Origin: Pseudomonas mediterranea CFBP 5447
Lineage (GTDB): Bacteria > Pseudomonadota > Gammaproteobacteria > Pseudomonadales > Pseudomonadaceae
Direction: 5' to 3'
Assembly (NCBI RefSeq): GCF_000774145.1
Contig: NZ_KN322985.1
Span: 209,910 to 273,909 of the forward strand
Length of the DNA: 64,000 nt
The notes beneath the pieces were generated by a model. The model ran no database searches. It was not told where the DNA came from and saw nothing but the letters and a program-made list of their open reading frames with translations. A program made the translations under genes and the position numbers. Below are positions 53,608 to 62,011 of this stretch, one piece after another. How positions within the stretch are numbered: the stretch's first letter is position 1; the number at the start of each line of letters is the position of its first letter.

Positions 53608-54111
53608 CTACTGCAATACGAAGTTAGTGAAGAGCAACTGTTCGATCACCACTTTGCCGAGCTCTTTCTGAGCCACTTCCTGCACGCTGGCCGTGGCTTT
53701 CTGACGGAGCATTTCCTGGCCGACGGGCGTGGCAAGGGTGTCGAAATTCTGTCCGGAAAACAGCATCACCAGATTGTTGCGGATCAGAGGCATGTGCACC
53801 CGCAGTGCTTCCAGGTCAGCCTGGTTGCGACCCAGCAAGGTGATGCTGACCTGCATGTAGCGTTGACGGCCATTCTGGGTGTAGTTGGCGACGAACGCAG
53901 GCGCCATGGGTTCGAAAATCGCTGGCTGCTTGCCCACCGGCGCGGCCTCGACGACCGGCGCTGGCTTGCTTTGAGCGCTGTGCATGAAATACCAGGTTGC
54001 CCCCACGGACACACCGATCGCCAGGAGCAAACCCACGACGATCAGGATGATCATCTTGAGCTTGCCTTTGGTTGCGGGGTCTTTTACAGCTGCTGCTTCG
54101 CTCTTCGCCAT
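53608..54111 (-). CDS. fliL: Flagellar basal-body protein FliL
   Basis: The 167-residue protein has one membrane helix (MIILIVVGLLLAIGVSVGA, about 19-37) and a periplasmic stomatin-like domain with YMQVSITLLGR and LRHMPLIRNNLVMLFSGQ-type helices. It surrounds and stimulates the stator. It is the first gene downstream of fliK after a REP-filled gap. Confidence 0.94.
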   Translation of the reverse strand: MAKSEAAAVKDPATKGKLKMIILIVVGLLLAIGVSVGATWYFMHSAQSKPAPVVEAAPVGKQPAIFEPMAPAFVANYTQNGRQRYMQVSITLLGRNQADLEALRVHMPLIRNNLVMLFSGQNFDTLATPVGQEMLRQKATASVQEVAQKELGKVVIEQLLFTNFVLQ

Positions 54112-54205
54112 GCCAATAATCCGTCACTAATCGGGGGGTTTACGGTTGCATGGCTAGGCAGGAGCAAGTGTTATGCCAGAAGCAATTTGCAGCATCCGAA
54201 AACAA

Positions 54206-54297
54206 CTGTGGGAGCGAGCCTGCTCGCGATAGCGGTGGCTCAGACACTTTATGGGTGACTGGTCTACCGATATCGCGAGCAGGCTCGCTCCCACAAG
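54206..54297. repeat. REP-type inverted pair (TGTGGGAGCGAGC family)
   Basis: Forward copy at about 54207-54231 and reverse copy at about 54272-54296 fill the 202-base gap between fliK and fliL, genes that otherwise form one operon. Confidence 0.85.
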
Positions 54298-54313
54298 GGA
54301 TTAGCGCAACAGG

Positions 54314-55690
54314 TCAGGCGTAGTAATCGACCGCGCTGGTACCGATGACGCTGGTGGTAGCGGCCGCCACCTCGGCAACACTGGCCGGCACGTGCTCGTC
54401 TGCCGAATCCACTCGTCCGCCGGACGATGACGCGCGACTGGCCTGGGCCTGCTGCTGCGCCTGCTGATCCGGGTTCTGAGAACCACGGGACTGATCCGAT
54501 ACGTTGACATCGACCTGGCCCATGCCCTGCTGGGCGAAACTGTCCCGCAGGCGATGCAACTGGCCTTCGAGGGCTTCGCGGACGCCGGAATGGGCACTCA
54601 TGAACGTCACTTGGGTCTGTTGATCCGGCACCATGTTCACCCGGATGTCCAGGCGACCAAGCTCGGCGGGCTGCAACTGGATATCGGCAGCCTTGAGATT
54701 GGCGCTCGACAGGTACATCACCCGGTTGACCACTTCTTCGGTCCAGCCACTCTGATTCATGGCGATGGGCTGGTTGACCGGCACCGCATTGGCGGTCTTG
54801 GGCGTAGCAGCCTGGGTCAACGCCGCCAGGCGGTTGGCGAAATCATCCACGCGAGTGTCACTGGAAGCCGCGCCCAGATCCTTGAGGCCCTCACCGATCA
54901 GCCCACTGAACGCTTTTTCCCCGCCTTGGCTGCCTGGACCGGTACTGTTCTGGTCCGCTTGCACGGTGAGCATGCTGGCCATGCTGGCGGCAAACGTCTG
55001 GGCCGAGGTCGGCTCACCGTCGAGCGGAGCCGGGGCGGCAGTTTTGGATTGGCTGGTCGCGGAAACGTGGCCGCCCTGCTCCATCGCCAGTCGCAACGCC
55101 GGCAAGGCGTCGAGCGGGTCGGCCTCGGGATCGAATTTCGGATCCTCCGCCGGCGCGGCCTGGGCTGCCGGGGCCAGCGGAACGACCGGGGTCGCCACGG
55201 CAGCCGCTACTTGCGGCACAGTCGCGGCGTCCACCACGGGCGTGGGCACCACGTCGGCTTGAACCACAGGTATAACCACATCCGACGGCAACATCGGGTC
55301 GACGACAGGATCGGCAGGGGCCGCGTCCGCTACCGGGGTATCGGTCTCGGTTTCGCTGTCGGCATCGGCGTCCTTGTCTGCCGTGTCATCGGCCTTGACC
55401 GGTTTGTCGGCGGGCAAGGGTTTGCCGCTATCGGCAACGGTCGGTTCCGGGGCGGCAGCCGTTTCATCGCCGGCGTCCTTTTTGACGCTGCTGTCGGGGG
55501 TCTTGTCGCGCACCGGCTTCATCGCCGGCTCAGGGGCCGACGAGGATTTGACGGGGGCTTGCTGGGCGAAGACCTGGGCGAAGCTGGAGGCTCTATTACC
55601 GAGGTCCGGAGCCGCTGCCGGCGGATTGACGGCGGCCTGCGGCTTGGCCTGGGCAGTGGCCTGAAGCAATGTATTGGGCGTAACGGGCAT
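54314..55690 (-). CDS. fliK: Flagellar hook-length control protein FliK
   Basis: The 458-residue protein has a long, Ala/Pro/Asp-rich, repetitive N-terminal ruler region and a C-terminal Flg_hook domain (about 310-400) with LKAADIQLQPAELGRLDIRV and FAQQGMGQVDVNVSDQSRG. It is the canonical FliK by position; a longer paralogue lies at 29160-30731. Transcription likely begins at the sigma-54 site at 55742-55756. Confidence 0.93.
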   Translation of the reverse strand: MPVTPNTLLQATAQAKPQAAVNPPAAAPDLGNRASSFAQVFAQQAPVKSSSAPEPAMKPVRDKTPDSSVKKDAGDETAAAPEPTVADSGKPLPADKPVKADDTADKDADADSETETDTPVADAAPADPVVDPMLPSDVVIPVVQADVVPTPVVDAATVPQVAAAVATPVVPLAPAAQAAPAEDPKFDPEADPLDALPALRLAMEQGGHVSATSQSKTAAPAPLDGEPTSAQTFAASMASMLTVQADQNSTGPGSQGGEKAFSGLIGEGLKDLGAASSDTRVDDFANRLAALTQAATPKTANAVPVNQPIAMNQSGWTEEVVNRVMYLSSANLKAADIQLQPAELGRLDIRVNMVPDQQTQVTFMSAHSGVREALEGQLHRLRDSFAQQGMGQVDVNVSDQSRGSQNPDQQAQQQAQASRASSSGGRVDSADEHVPASVAEVAAATTSVIGTSAVDYYA

Positions 55691-55741
55691 AAAAAGGTCT
55701 CCGCTGCACTGAAATCATAGGTACAGTCGAGACTGGACAAT

Positions 55742-55756
55742 GCAAGGGGCGGGCCA
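55742..55756 (-). promoter_or_regulatory. Sigma-54 (RpoN) promoter of fliK operon
   Basis: On the minus strand, TGGCCCGCCCCTTGC matches the -24/-12 consensus with exact spacing (TGGC...TTGC). It lies about 52 bases upstream of the fliK ATG. It probably drives fliK and, by read-through across the REP pair, fliLMNOPQR-flhB. Confidence 0.78.
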
Positions 55757-55791
55757 ACGTCAGGACATGGCGATGCCGGGCAGGTCATCAC

Positions 55792-56136
55792 TCAGCAGTG
55801 AAAGCCTTCGCGCTCTTCCCGGCAAAGATTTCGGACATGGGCAAATTCGCTGTCGATTTCGCTGACCAGCTTCTCGATCCCCCCCAGGGAGGGCTGTTTG
55901 GCACGCTGCTCCAGCTCACCACACAGTTCGGCCAGGCGGACGGCGCCCATGTTGCTGCTGCTGCCCTTGAAACTGTGGGCGGTGGCGCTCAGCTTTTCGG
56001 CGTCGCGGGCTTCATGCAGCACGCGCAAGCGCGCCTCGGAGTCGTTGAGAAACGTATCCAGCAGCTCCAGATACCCTTCCTCCATGACTTCCTTCAACGT
56101 GCTGAGCACGTCGCGGTCCAGATGAATCTCGTTCAC
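55792..56136 (-). CDS. hptB: Histidine phosphotransfer protein HptB
   Basis: The 114-residue Hpt domain has the phospho-acceptor His54 in TAHSFKGSSSNMGA. The start is GTG at 56136, with GGGAG upstream. In Pseudomonas HptB relays phosphate from several hybrid kinases to the HsbR phosphatase, linking swarming and biofilm choices; the HsbR and HsbA genes are directly upstream here. Confidence 0.9.
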   Translation of the reverse strand: MNEIHLDRDVLSTLKEVMEEGYLELLDTFLNDSEARLRVLHEARDAEKLSATAHSFKGSSSNMGAVRLAELCGELEQRAKQPSLGGIEKLVSEIDSEFAHVRNLCREEREGFHC

Positions 56137-56167
56137 TTGTTCGCTCCCTGATCAAGAGTGGCGCGGA

Positions 56168-57874
56168 TTATGCCAGAGCCTCCCAGAAAAATTCCACGCG
56201 GACACTACGACCATCGTCTGACCAACAGGCTTGGTGGCTCAACTGACGCACCAGGCTGACACCACGTCCCGACAACCGGTCACTGTCCAGCGGCCGGGCC
56301 AACACACGGGCTACATCGAAGCCCTCACCACTGTCTTCAACCTCGATCACCAGGCGACCTCCGTCGCCGTGGGGCGTGACATGCAAATGTACCCGGATGT
56401 GACCAGCGTCCAGTTCATCCAGGCGAGTGCTGCGCTCCATGTAATAGCGCGCAAAACCCGACGCGTCGCGTTTGATGCTCGAGTCGAGCCCCAGTACCCC
56501 ATGCTCCAAGGCATTGGAATACAGCTCTGAAAGAACGCTGTAAAGCGCGCCGCTCTGAGCTCTGAGCCCATGCACTTCAAGCAGCAACTGCAACAAGTAC
56601 GGCATCGGGTTGAAGCGCTTGAGCGTCTGCGCCCGGAACTCGAAACTCACCGACCAGTCCAGCGGACTGGATTGGCCGCTATCGGAATAGACCGGTGGCG
56701 GCGGGTTGAGTTGCGTCGGCGCGACCATCCGCACTTCGACCATGCTGAAATCGTCGCGGGCCTCGCCGCGAAAGTCCCGCAGGGCCTGCTGGATATCCCC
56801 GAAAAGGCAATCGGGTTCACGGTTGGCGGCAAACACCTGCTGCAGTCGCTCCACACCGAACAACTGGTCATCGGCATCGCTGGTATCGATCACGCCGTCG
56901 GACAGCAGGAACACCCGGTCGCCCACCGCCATGGGATGTACTTCGGTCCGGTCATCGAACAGTTGAGGCGTGAGCACCCCCAATGGCAGGTGCCGCGCCG
57001 GCAATGGCGTGCGCACGCCAGTGAGACTGTCATGCAAGTACCCATCGGGCATGCCGCCATTCCAGATTTCCACCGTGCAGCGCTGGAAGCCCAGGCAGAG
57101 CAGCGTCGCGCAACAGAACATGTCCACCGGCAGGATGCGTTTGAGCTTGGCGTTCATTTCCCGCAGGATCTGCGCCAGGCCATAGCCTTTGGCGGTCATC
57201 CCGTAGAACACTTCCGCCAGCGGCATTGCACCGACCGCCGCCGGCAGGCCATGTCCGGTGAAATCCCCCAGCAGGACATGCATGTCGCCGGCCGGGTTGA
57301 ACGCAGCCAGCAGCAGGTCGCCGTTGAACAGGGCATAGGGCGATTGCAGGTAGCGGATATTCGGTGCGCTCAGGCAGCCGGAGTGGGCAATCTTGTCGAA
57401 CACGGCCTTGGCGACCCGCTGCTCGTTGAGCAGGTAATCGTGGTGCCGGGCAATCTGGTCACGCTGCTCCACGACCGTGGCCTGCAACCGGCGCAAGCGG
57501 TCCATGGCCTTGATCTTGGCGGCCAGAATCACCTGATTGTAGGGTTTGGCCAGGAAATCGTCACCGCCGGCTTCCAGGCAACGGGCCAGGCCTTCGCTCT
57601 CGGTCAATGACGTGAGGAAAATGATCGGCACCAACTGGTCGCCGGCCAGTTGCTTGATCTTCTGCGCCGCCTCGAATCCATCCATGACCGGCATCATTGC
57701 ATCCATCAGCACCAGGTGCGGACGTTGCTCCGTATAGATTTCGACCGCCTCGGCCCCATCGGCTGCGGTGAGCACGTGATGGCCCTGGCGGCGGACAATG
57801 GTGGATAACAGCAGTCGGTCAGCGGCACTGTCTTCGGCAATCAGGACCGTCAGCGACTCCAGCTCGGACAACAT
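56168..57874 (-). CDS. hsbR: Fused response regulator/PP2C phosphatase HsbR
   Basis: The 568-residue protein has an N-terminal receiver (acidic pocket E14/D15, phospho-acceptor D58 in LVLMDAMMP). A coiled coil near 128-150 leads to a SpoIIE-type PP2C phosphatase (about 180-380, with GDFTGHGLPAAVGA and FLLSDGVID). The C-terminal HATPase-type anti-sigma kinase domain carries ELYSNALEHGVLG. It phosphorylates or dephosphorylates HsbA according to HptB input. Nine bases after hsbA. Confidence 0.92.
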   Translation of the reverse strand: MLSELESLTVLIAEDSAADRLLLSTIVRRQGHHVLTAADGAEAVEIYTEQRPHLVLMDAMMPVMDGFEAAQKIKQLAGDQLVPIIFLTSLTESEGLARCLEAGGDDFLAKPYNQVILAAKIKAMDRLRRLQATVVEQRDQIARHHDYLLNEQRVAKAVFDKIAHSGCLSAPNIRYLQSPYALFNGDLLLAAFNPAGDMHVLLGDFTGHGLPAAVGAMPLAEVFYGMTAKGYGLAQILREMNAKLKRILPVDMFCCATLLCLGFQRCTVEIWNGGMPDGYLHDSLTGVRTPLPARHLPLGVLTPQLFDDRTEVHPMAVGDRVFLLSDGVIDTSDADDQLFGVERLQQVFAANREPDCLFGDIQQALRDFRGEARDDFSMVEVRMVAPTQLNPPPPVYSDSGQSSPLDWSVSFEFRAQTLKRFNPMPYLLQLLLEVHGLRAQSGALYSVLSELYSNALEHGVLGLDSSIKRDASGFARYYMERSTRLDELDAGHIRVHLHVTPHGDGGRLVIEVEDSGEGFDVARVLARPLDSDRLSGRGVSLVRQLSHQACWSDDGRSVRVEFFWEALA

Positions 57875-57883
57875 GGCTGTCGA

Positions 57884-58255
57884 TCAGGCTTTGCCCGGGT
57901 GGAATTTGTCCTGAGGGTGTTTGTCCTTCTCCGACTTGTCGTCTTTCGGGCCATCGATATCGAACAGCTTGTCGAAATTGGATATCGCGAGAATCTTGCG
58001 CACATCCGCGCCGCAGTTGGTGACATTCACGTCGGCATCTTCACCGCCGGCATGATCGCGGAGCAAGAGCAGCATGCCCAGCGCGGAGCTGTCGAGGTAG
58101 GTGGTGTCCTTCAGGTCCACGACGTAGGTTTCAGGCTTGCGGTTGAGCTTCTCGTAGGACTCGCGAAACTCCTGATGCCGTCCGAAATCGAATCGACCCT
58201 TGATCGAAATCGTCAGCTTCTTCCCATCATCGGATACTTCGGTAACGACTGACAT
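57884..58255 (-). CDS. hsbA: STAS-domain anti-sigma factor antagonist HsbA
   Basis: The 123-residue protein (ATG at 58255, MSVVTEVSDDGKK) is a single STAS domain with the phosphorylatable serine in TTYLDSSALGMLLLLRD (Ser56/57). An acidic-basic low-complexity tail (DDKSEKDKHPQDKFHPGKA) follows. In P. aeruginosa HsbA switches partners between FlgM and the diguanylate cyclase HsbD; neither is visible here. The start at 58255 has AGGGAAG upstream; a longer in-frame start at 58444 is rejected because it runs into fliJ. Confidence 0.9.
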   Translation of the reverse strand: MSVVTEVSDDGKKLTISIKGRFDFGRHQEFRESYEKLNRKPETYVVDLKDTTYLDSSALGMLLLLRDHAGGEDADVNVTNCGADVRKILAISNFDKLFDIDGPKDDKSEKDKHPQDKFHPGKA

Positions 58256-58314
58256 AGTTGGCTTCCCTGTCATGGACATACGTGTACAAGGTTTAGCATC
58301 TGGTAAAGGACTGA

Positions 58315-58329
58315 GCAAGGTTTTGGCCC
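58315..58329 (-). promoter_or_regulatory. Possible sigma-54 site upstream of hsbA
   Basis: GGGCCAAAACCTTGC on the minus strand has GG and GC 11 bases apart as in sigma-54 promoters, but lacks the leading T. It lies 60 bases upstream of hsbA, in the fliJ-hsbA gap. Confidence 0.4.
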
Positions 58330-58358
58330 ATCCAACCGACAAAATCCCGACTTCATGA

Positions 58359-58808
58359 TCAAAACGAATCCTGGCGTGGCAAGCGCTGGGATAACTCGTC
58401 CAACAATTTCTGCTCGCGCTTGTCTTCCAGTTGCCTCGCTTCATCGATATAGCGTTGCACCAGTTTGCGCAGCCCCTCTACCCGGGCAAAGGCTTCTTGC
58501 CAGCTCTGGCGTGCCTTCTCCAGGTTGTTCTGATGCCAGACCAGGCTTTGACGCTGCTGGTCGATGGCGGTCCCCAGCTGTGCAAGGAAGCCTTGGTAAC
58601 CCAACAGCCACTGGCCGGAAACGCCATGGCTGCCGCGAGCGATCCATTGCTCCTGGTATTCGAGGCGGAAATTCTCGAGGTCCGCCAACTTGCTTTCAGC
58701 GACGGCAACCTGCCCCTGGAAATAGGCCAGCCGCTGGACAGCAGTTTTTTCGGCCTTTTCGGCCATGTCCACCACCGGCGCCAGGCGCGCCGCACGACTC
58801 GTGGCCAT
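58359..58808 (-). CDS. fliJ: Flagellar export protein FliJ
   Basis: The 149-residue, wholly helical, charged protein (MATSRAARLAPVVDMAEKAE) forms a long antiparallel coiled coil that sits in the FliI hexamer. It escorts export chaperones. Six bases after fliI. Confidence 0.92.
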   Translation of the reverse strand: MATSRAARLAPVVDMAEKAEKTAVQRLAYFQGQVAVAESKLADLENFRLEYQEQWIARGSHGVSGQWLLGYQGFLAQLGTAIDQQRQSLVWHQNNLEKARQSWQEAFARVEGLRKLVQRYIDEARQLEDKREQKLLDELSQRLPRQDSF

Positions 58809-58814
58809 GGCCGG

Positions 58815-60173
58815 TTACCCGCCGGCGACCGGGGCAAAAATGGTTTGCAGGTGCGCTTCGCTGGCGCCCATGCCGATGTTGTCGTTCAGGCTCTGGCGCA
58901 GGTAGACGGCCATCGCCGGATAGAGATTGATCGCGATATCGGTTTCACGATCGCCACCGGGTACATAGGCGCCAACGCTGATCAGGTCGCGACTTTGTTG
59001 GTAGCGCGACCAGTATTGCTTGAACTGCTGGGCACGCTTCATGTGCTCGGCGCTGATGACCGATGGCATGACCCGACTGATGGACGCCTCGATGTCGATG
59101 GCCGGGTAATGGCCTTCTTCGGCCAGACGCCGGGACAACACGATGTGGCCGTCGAGCACGCCTCGCGCCGAGTCGGCGATGGGGTCTTGCTGGTCGTCGC
59201 CTTCGGACAGCACGGTATAGAACGCGGTGATCGAACCACCGCCCTTCTCGGCGTTGCCGGCGCGCTCCACCAGCTTCGGCAGCTTGGCGAATACGGAAGG
59301 CGGATAGCCCTTGGTTGCCGGCGGCTCACCGATGGCCAGGGCGATTTCCCGCTGGGCCTGGGCAAAACGGGTCAGCGAATCCATCAGCAGCAGGACATTC
59401 TTACCCTTGTCGCGGAAATATTCGGCGATGCGGGTGCAATACATGGCGGCCCGCAGGCGCATCAAGGGCGCGTCATCCGCTGGCGATGCCACCACGACAG
59501 AACGCTTGAGGCCTTCTTCACCGAGGATGTGCTCGATGAACTCTTTCACCTCACGACCCCGTTCGCCAATCAGCCCTACCACGATGATGTCGGCTTCGGT
59601 GAAGCGGGTCATCATGCCCAACAGCACACTCTTACCCACACCGGTACCGGCGAACAGGCCCAGCCGCTGGCCGCGCCCGACCGTCAACAAACCGTTGATG
59701 CAACGAATGCCCACATCCAGCGGTACGCTGATGGGGTCGCGCTTGAGGGGGTTGATGGTCGGGCCATCCATCGGCACCCAGTCTTCGGCCTTCATCCCGC
59801 CCTTGCCGTCCAGGGCCCGCCCGGCCCCGTCCAGCACCCGGCCGAGCATGCTCATGCCCATGGGCAAGCGACCGGTATCGGCCAGGGGGACCACCCGCGC
59901 GCCTGGAGCGATACCAGCCACACTGCCCACCGGCATCAGGAATACCTTGCTGCCGGCGAAGCCCATGACCTCGGCTTCGACCTGTACCGGGTGGTAACTG
60001 TCGTCGTTGATCACCAGGCAGCGACTGCCCATGGCGGCGCGCAGGCCCTCGGCTTCGAGGGTCAGGCCGACCATGCGCAACAGGCGCCCTTCGAGAATCG
60101 GCTGGCCGGCCAGCTCAGTGGCCTCGGCGTAGCTGCCCAGGCGCTTGCCAAAGCTGGTGCGCTCAAGACGCAT
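58815..60173 (-). CDS. fliI: Flagellar export ATPase FliI
   Basis: The 452-residue F1-beta-like ATPase has Walker A GTGVGKS (about 176-182), the [13 protein letters not shown] segment, Walker [15 protein letters not shown] and the family box [15 protein letters not shown]. It energises flagellar export. The ATG at 60173 ([11 protein letters not shown]) lies inside the last codons of fliH (11-base overlap); an ATG at 60197 would add eight residues unlike the family. Confidence 0.95.
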   Translation of the reverse strand: MRLERTSFGKRLGSYAEATELAGQPILEGRLLRMVGLTLEAEGLRAAMGSRCLVINDDSYHPVQVEAEVMGFAGSKVFLMPVGSVAGIAPGARVVPLADTGRLPMGMSMLGRVLDGAGRALDGKGGMKAEDWVPMDGPTINPLKRDPISVPLDVGIRCINGLLTVGRGQRLGLFAGTGVGKSVLLGMMTRFTEADIIVVGLIGERGREVKEFIEHILGEEGLKRSVVVASPADDAPLMRLRAAMYCTRIAEYFRDKGKNVLLLMDSLTRFAQAQREIALAIGEPPATKGYPPSVFAKLPKLVERAGNAEKGGGSITAFYTVLSEGDDQQDPIADSARGVLDGHIVLSRRLAEEGHYPAIDIEASISRVMPSVISAEHMKRAQQFKQYWSRYQQSRDLISVGAYVPGGDRETDIAINLYPAMAVYLRQSLNDNIGMGASEAHLQTIFAPVAGG

Positions 60174-60984
60174 CGCGGCCGTCCGGCTCAGCAGCAATCA
60201 ACTCGGCACCGTCCGGATCGACGGGCGAGGGTTCGTCCGGCAACTCCAGGCTCAGGTCGGCGGCGGCCGGGTGCAGGGCCTGCTCGTGCAGTTGGTCGAA
60301 GAGCTTCGCCATGATCTGACCGATGCGGGTTTCGACGGTCGCATCAATGCGGCTGTGCTCGGTTTCCACGCGGCAACCGCCCGGCAACAGGGCTTCGTCT
60401 TCGACGATGCGCCAGGTTTCCTCATGGCGCTCGCGCAAGGCTTTGACCAACTCGAAATCCTGGGGATTGATGTACAGGCGCACATTGCCCACGCCCAACG
60501 GCAAAAGCTTCAGGGCCTCGCGCATGACGTGTTCGATCTGACTCGAATCGATGGCCAGCTCACGCTGGATAACCTGCCTGGCGATGTGTTGCACCAGCCC
60601 CACCAGGGACTTTTCAATCTGGGTGTCCTGCTCGGCGATGGGATCGAACAGGTTGAGCATCAGCGACTCCAGCGCTCGCAGCTTGGCCGTGAGCGCCACG
60701 TCGGCCTCCTGACGGACCTTGAGCGAGGTGCTGTGGAAGCCTTCCTTTTCGCCGATGGCAAAGCCTTCGTTGTAGGCCTCCTGGCGAATGCTCTCGACTT
60801 CCTCGAGGGTCAGCGGCTGGACTTCCTCCAGCGGCACCTCTTCCATCTCCGGCAGTTCTTCCACCGGTTCCGGCTCAGGCTCAGGCACGTGGGGATCGAA
60901 ACTGGGCAACGACCAGACGTCGAAACCACCGACGTCCCGGGCGCGGATCAGGTCGCTGGGTGAATCATCACTCTTGGCAGACAT
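60163..60984 (-). CDS. fliH: Flagellar assembly protein FliH
   Basis: The 273-residue protein has an acidic, Pro/Glu-rich N-terminal part ([20 protein letters not shown]), a coiled-coil middle and a C-terminal domain (about 150-250) with [20 protein letters not shown] that binds FliI. It tethers FliI to FliN at the C-ring. It starts seven bases after fliG. Confidence 0.93.
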   Translation of the reverse strand: MSAKSDDSPSDLIRARDVGGFDVWSLPSFDPHVPEPEPEPVEELPEMEEVPLEEVQPLTLEEVESIRQEAYNEGFAIGEKEGFHSTSLKVRQEADVALTAKLRALESLMLNLFDPIAEQDTQIEKSLVGLVQHIARQVIQRELAIDSSQIEHVMREALKLLPLGVGNVRLYINPQDFELVKALRERHEETWRIVEDEALLPGGCRVETEHSRIDATVETRIGQIMAKLFDQLHEQALHPAAADLSLELPDEPSPVDPDGAELIAAEPDGRDAS

Positions 60985-60991
60985 AACGACC

Positions 60992-62011
60992 TTAGATCAT
61001 CTCTTCGCCGCCCTTGCCACCGAGCACGATCTCTCCGGCTTCGGCCATGCGGCGGGCGATGGTGAGGATTTCCTTCTGCGCGGTTTCCACGTCGCTGACA
61101 CGCACCGGGCCCTTGGCCTCGAGGTCGTCGCGCAACAGTTCGGCCGCCCGTTTGGACATGTTCTTGAAGATCTTCTCCTTGACGCCTTCGTCCGAACCCT
61201 TGAGGGCCAGGACCAGCACGTCGGAGGACACTTCGCGCAACAGCGCCTGGATGCCACGGTCGTCGACATCGGCCAGGTTGTTGAACACGAACATGAGGTC
61301 TTCGATCTGACCGGACAAGTCTTCGTCGAACTCGCGGATCGAATCCATGAGTTGACCTTCGATCGAACTGTCGAGGAAGTTCATGATGTCCGCCGCGCGC
61401 TTGATACCACCCAGGGTGGTGCGCGAGGCATTGGAGTTGCCCGAGAACTGCTTCTCGAGAATCTGGTTCAATTCTTTCAGGGCCGCCGGCTGCACGGTGT
61501 TGAGCGAAGACACCCGCAAGATGATGTCCAAGCGCACCTTGTGGTCGAAGTTGCCCAGCACTTCACCGGCCTGGTCCGGATCGAGGTAAGCCACCACGAT
61601 CGCCTGGATCTGCGGGTGCTCGTAACGGATCACGTCGGCTACCGCCCGCGGCTCCATCCACTTGAGGCTGTCCAGGCCGCTGGTGTTGCCACCCAACAGG
61701 ATCCGGTCGATCAGGCCGTTGGCCTTGTCTTCGCCCAGCGCCTGGGTGAGCATCTTGCGCACGTAATCGTCGGAACCCACGCCCAGGCTGGTCTGATCGC
61801 CAACGATGTCGACGAACTCGCTCATCACCTGCTCGACCTGCTCGCGGTGCACGTTCCCCATCTGGGCCATGGCCACGCCCACACGCTGGACCTCCTTGGG
61901 CCCCATATGGCGCAACACCTGGGCGGCGTCCGTCGAGCCCAGGGACAGCAGCAGAATCGCGGCTTTGTCGACCCGGGACAATTTGGCAACAGCGGCTCGA
62001 TTATCACTCAT
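60992..62011 (-). CDS. fliG: Flagellar motor switch protein FliG
   Basis: The 339-residue switch protein has three domains, including the armadillo middle part and the C-terminal torque helix with charged residues (VLALKGSDEGVKEKIFKNMS, then KRAAELLRDDLE). The N-terminal domain begins DKAAILLLSLGSTDAAQVLR. It couples rotor to stator. The ATG overlaps the end of fliF by eight bases. Confidence 0.96.
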   Translation of the reverse strand: MSDNRAAVAKLSRVDKAAILLLSLGSTDAAQVLRHMGPKEVQRVGVAMAQMGNVHREQVEQVMSEFVDIVGDQTSLGVGSDDYVRKMLTQALGEDKANGLIDRILLGGNTSGLDSLKWMEPRAVADVIRYEHPQIQAIVVAYLDPDQAGEVLGNFDHKVRLDIILRVSSLNTVQPAALKELNQILEKQFSGNSNASRTTLGGIKRAADIMNFLDSSIEGQLMDSIREFDEDLSGQIEDLMFVFNNLADVDDRGIQALLREVSSDVLVLALKGSDEGVKEKIFKNMSKRAAELLRDDLEAKGPVRVSDVETAQKEILTIARRMAEAGEIVLGGKGGEEMI

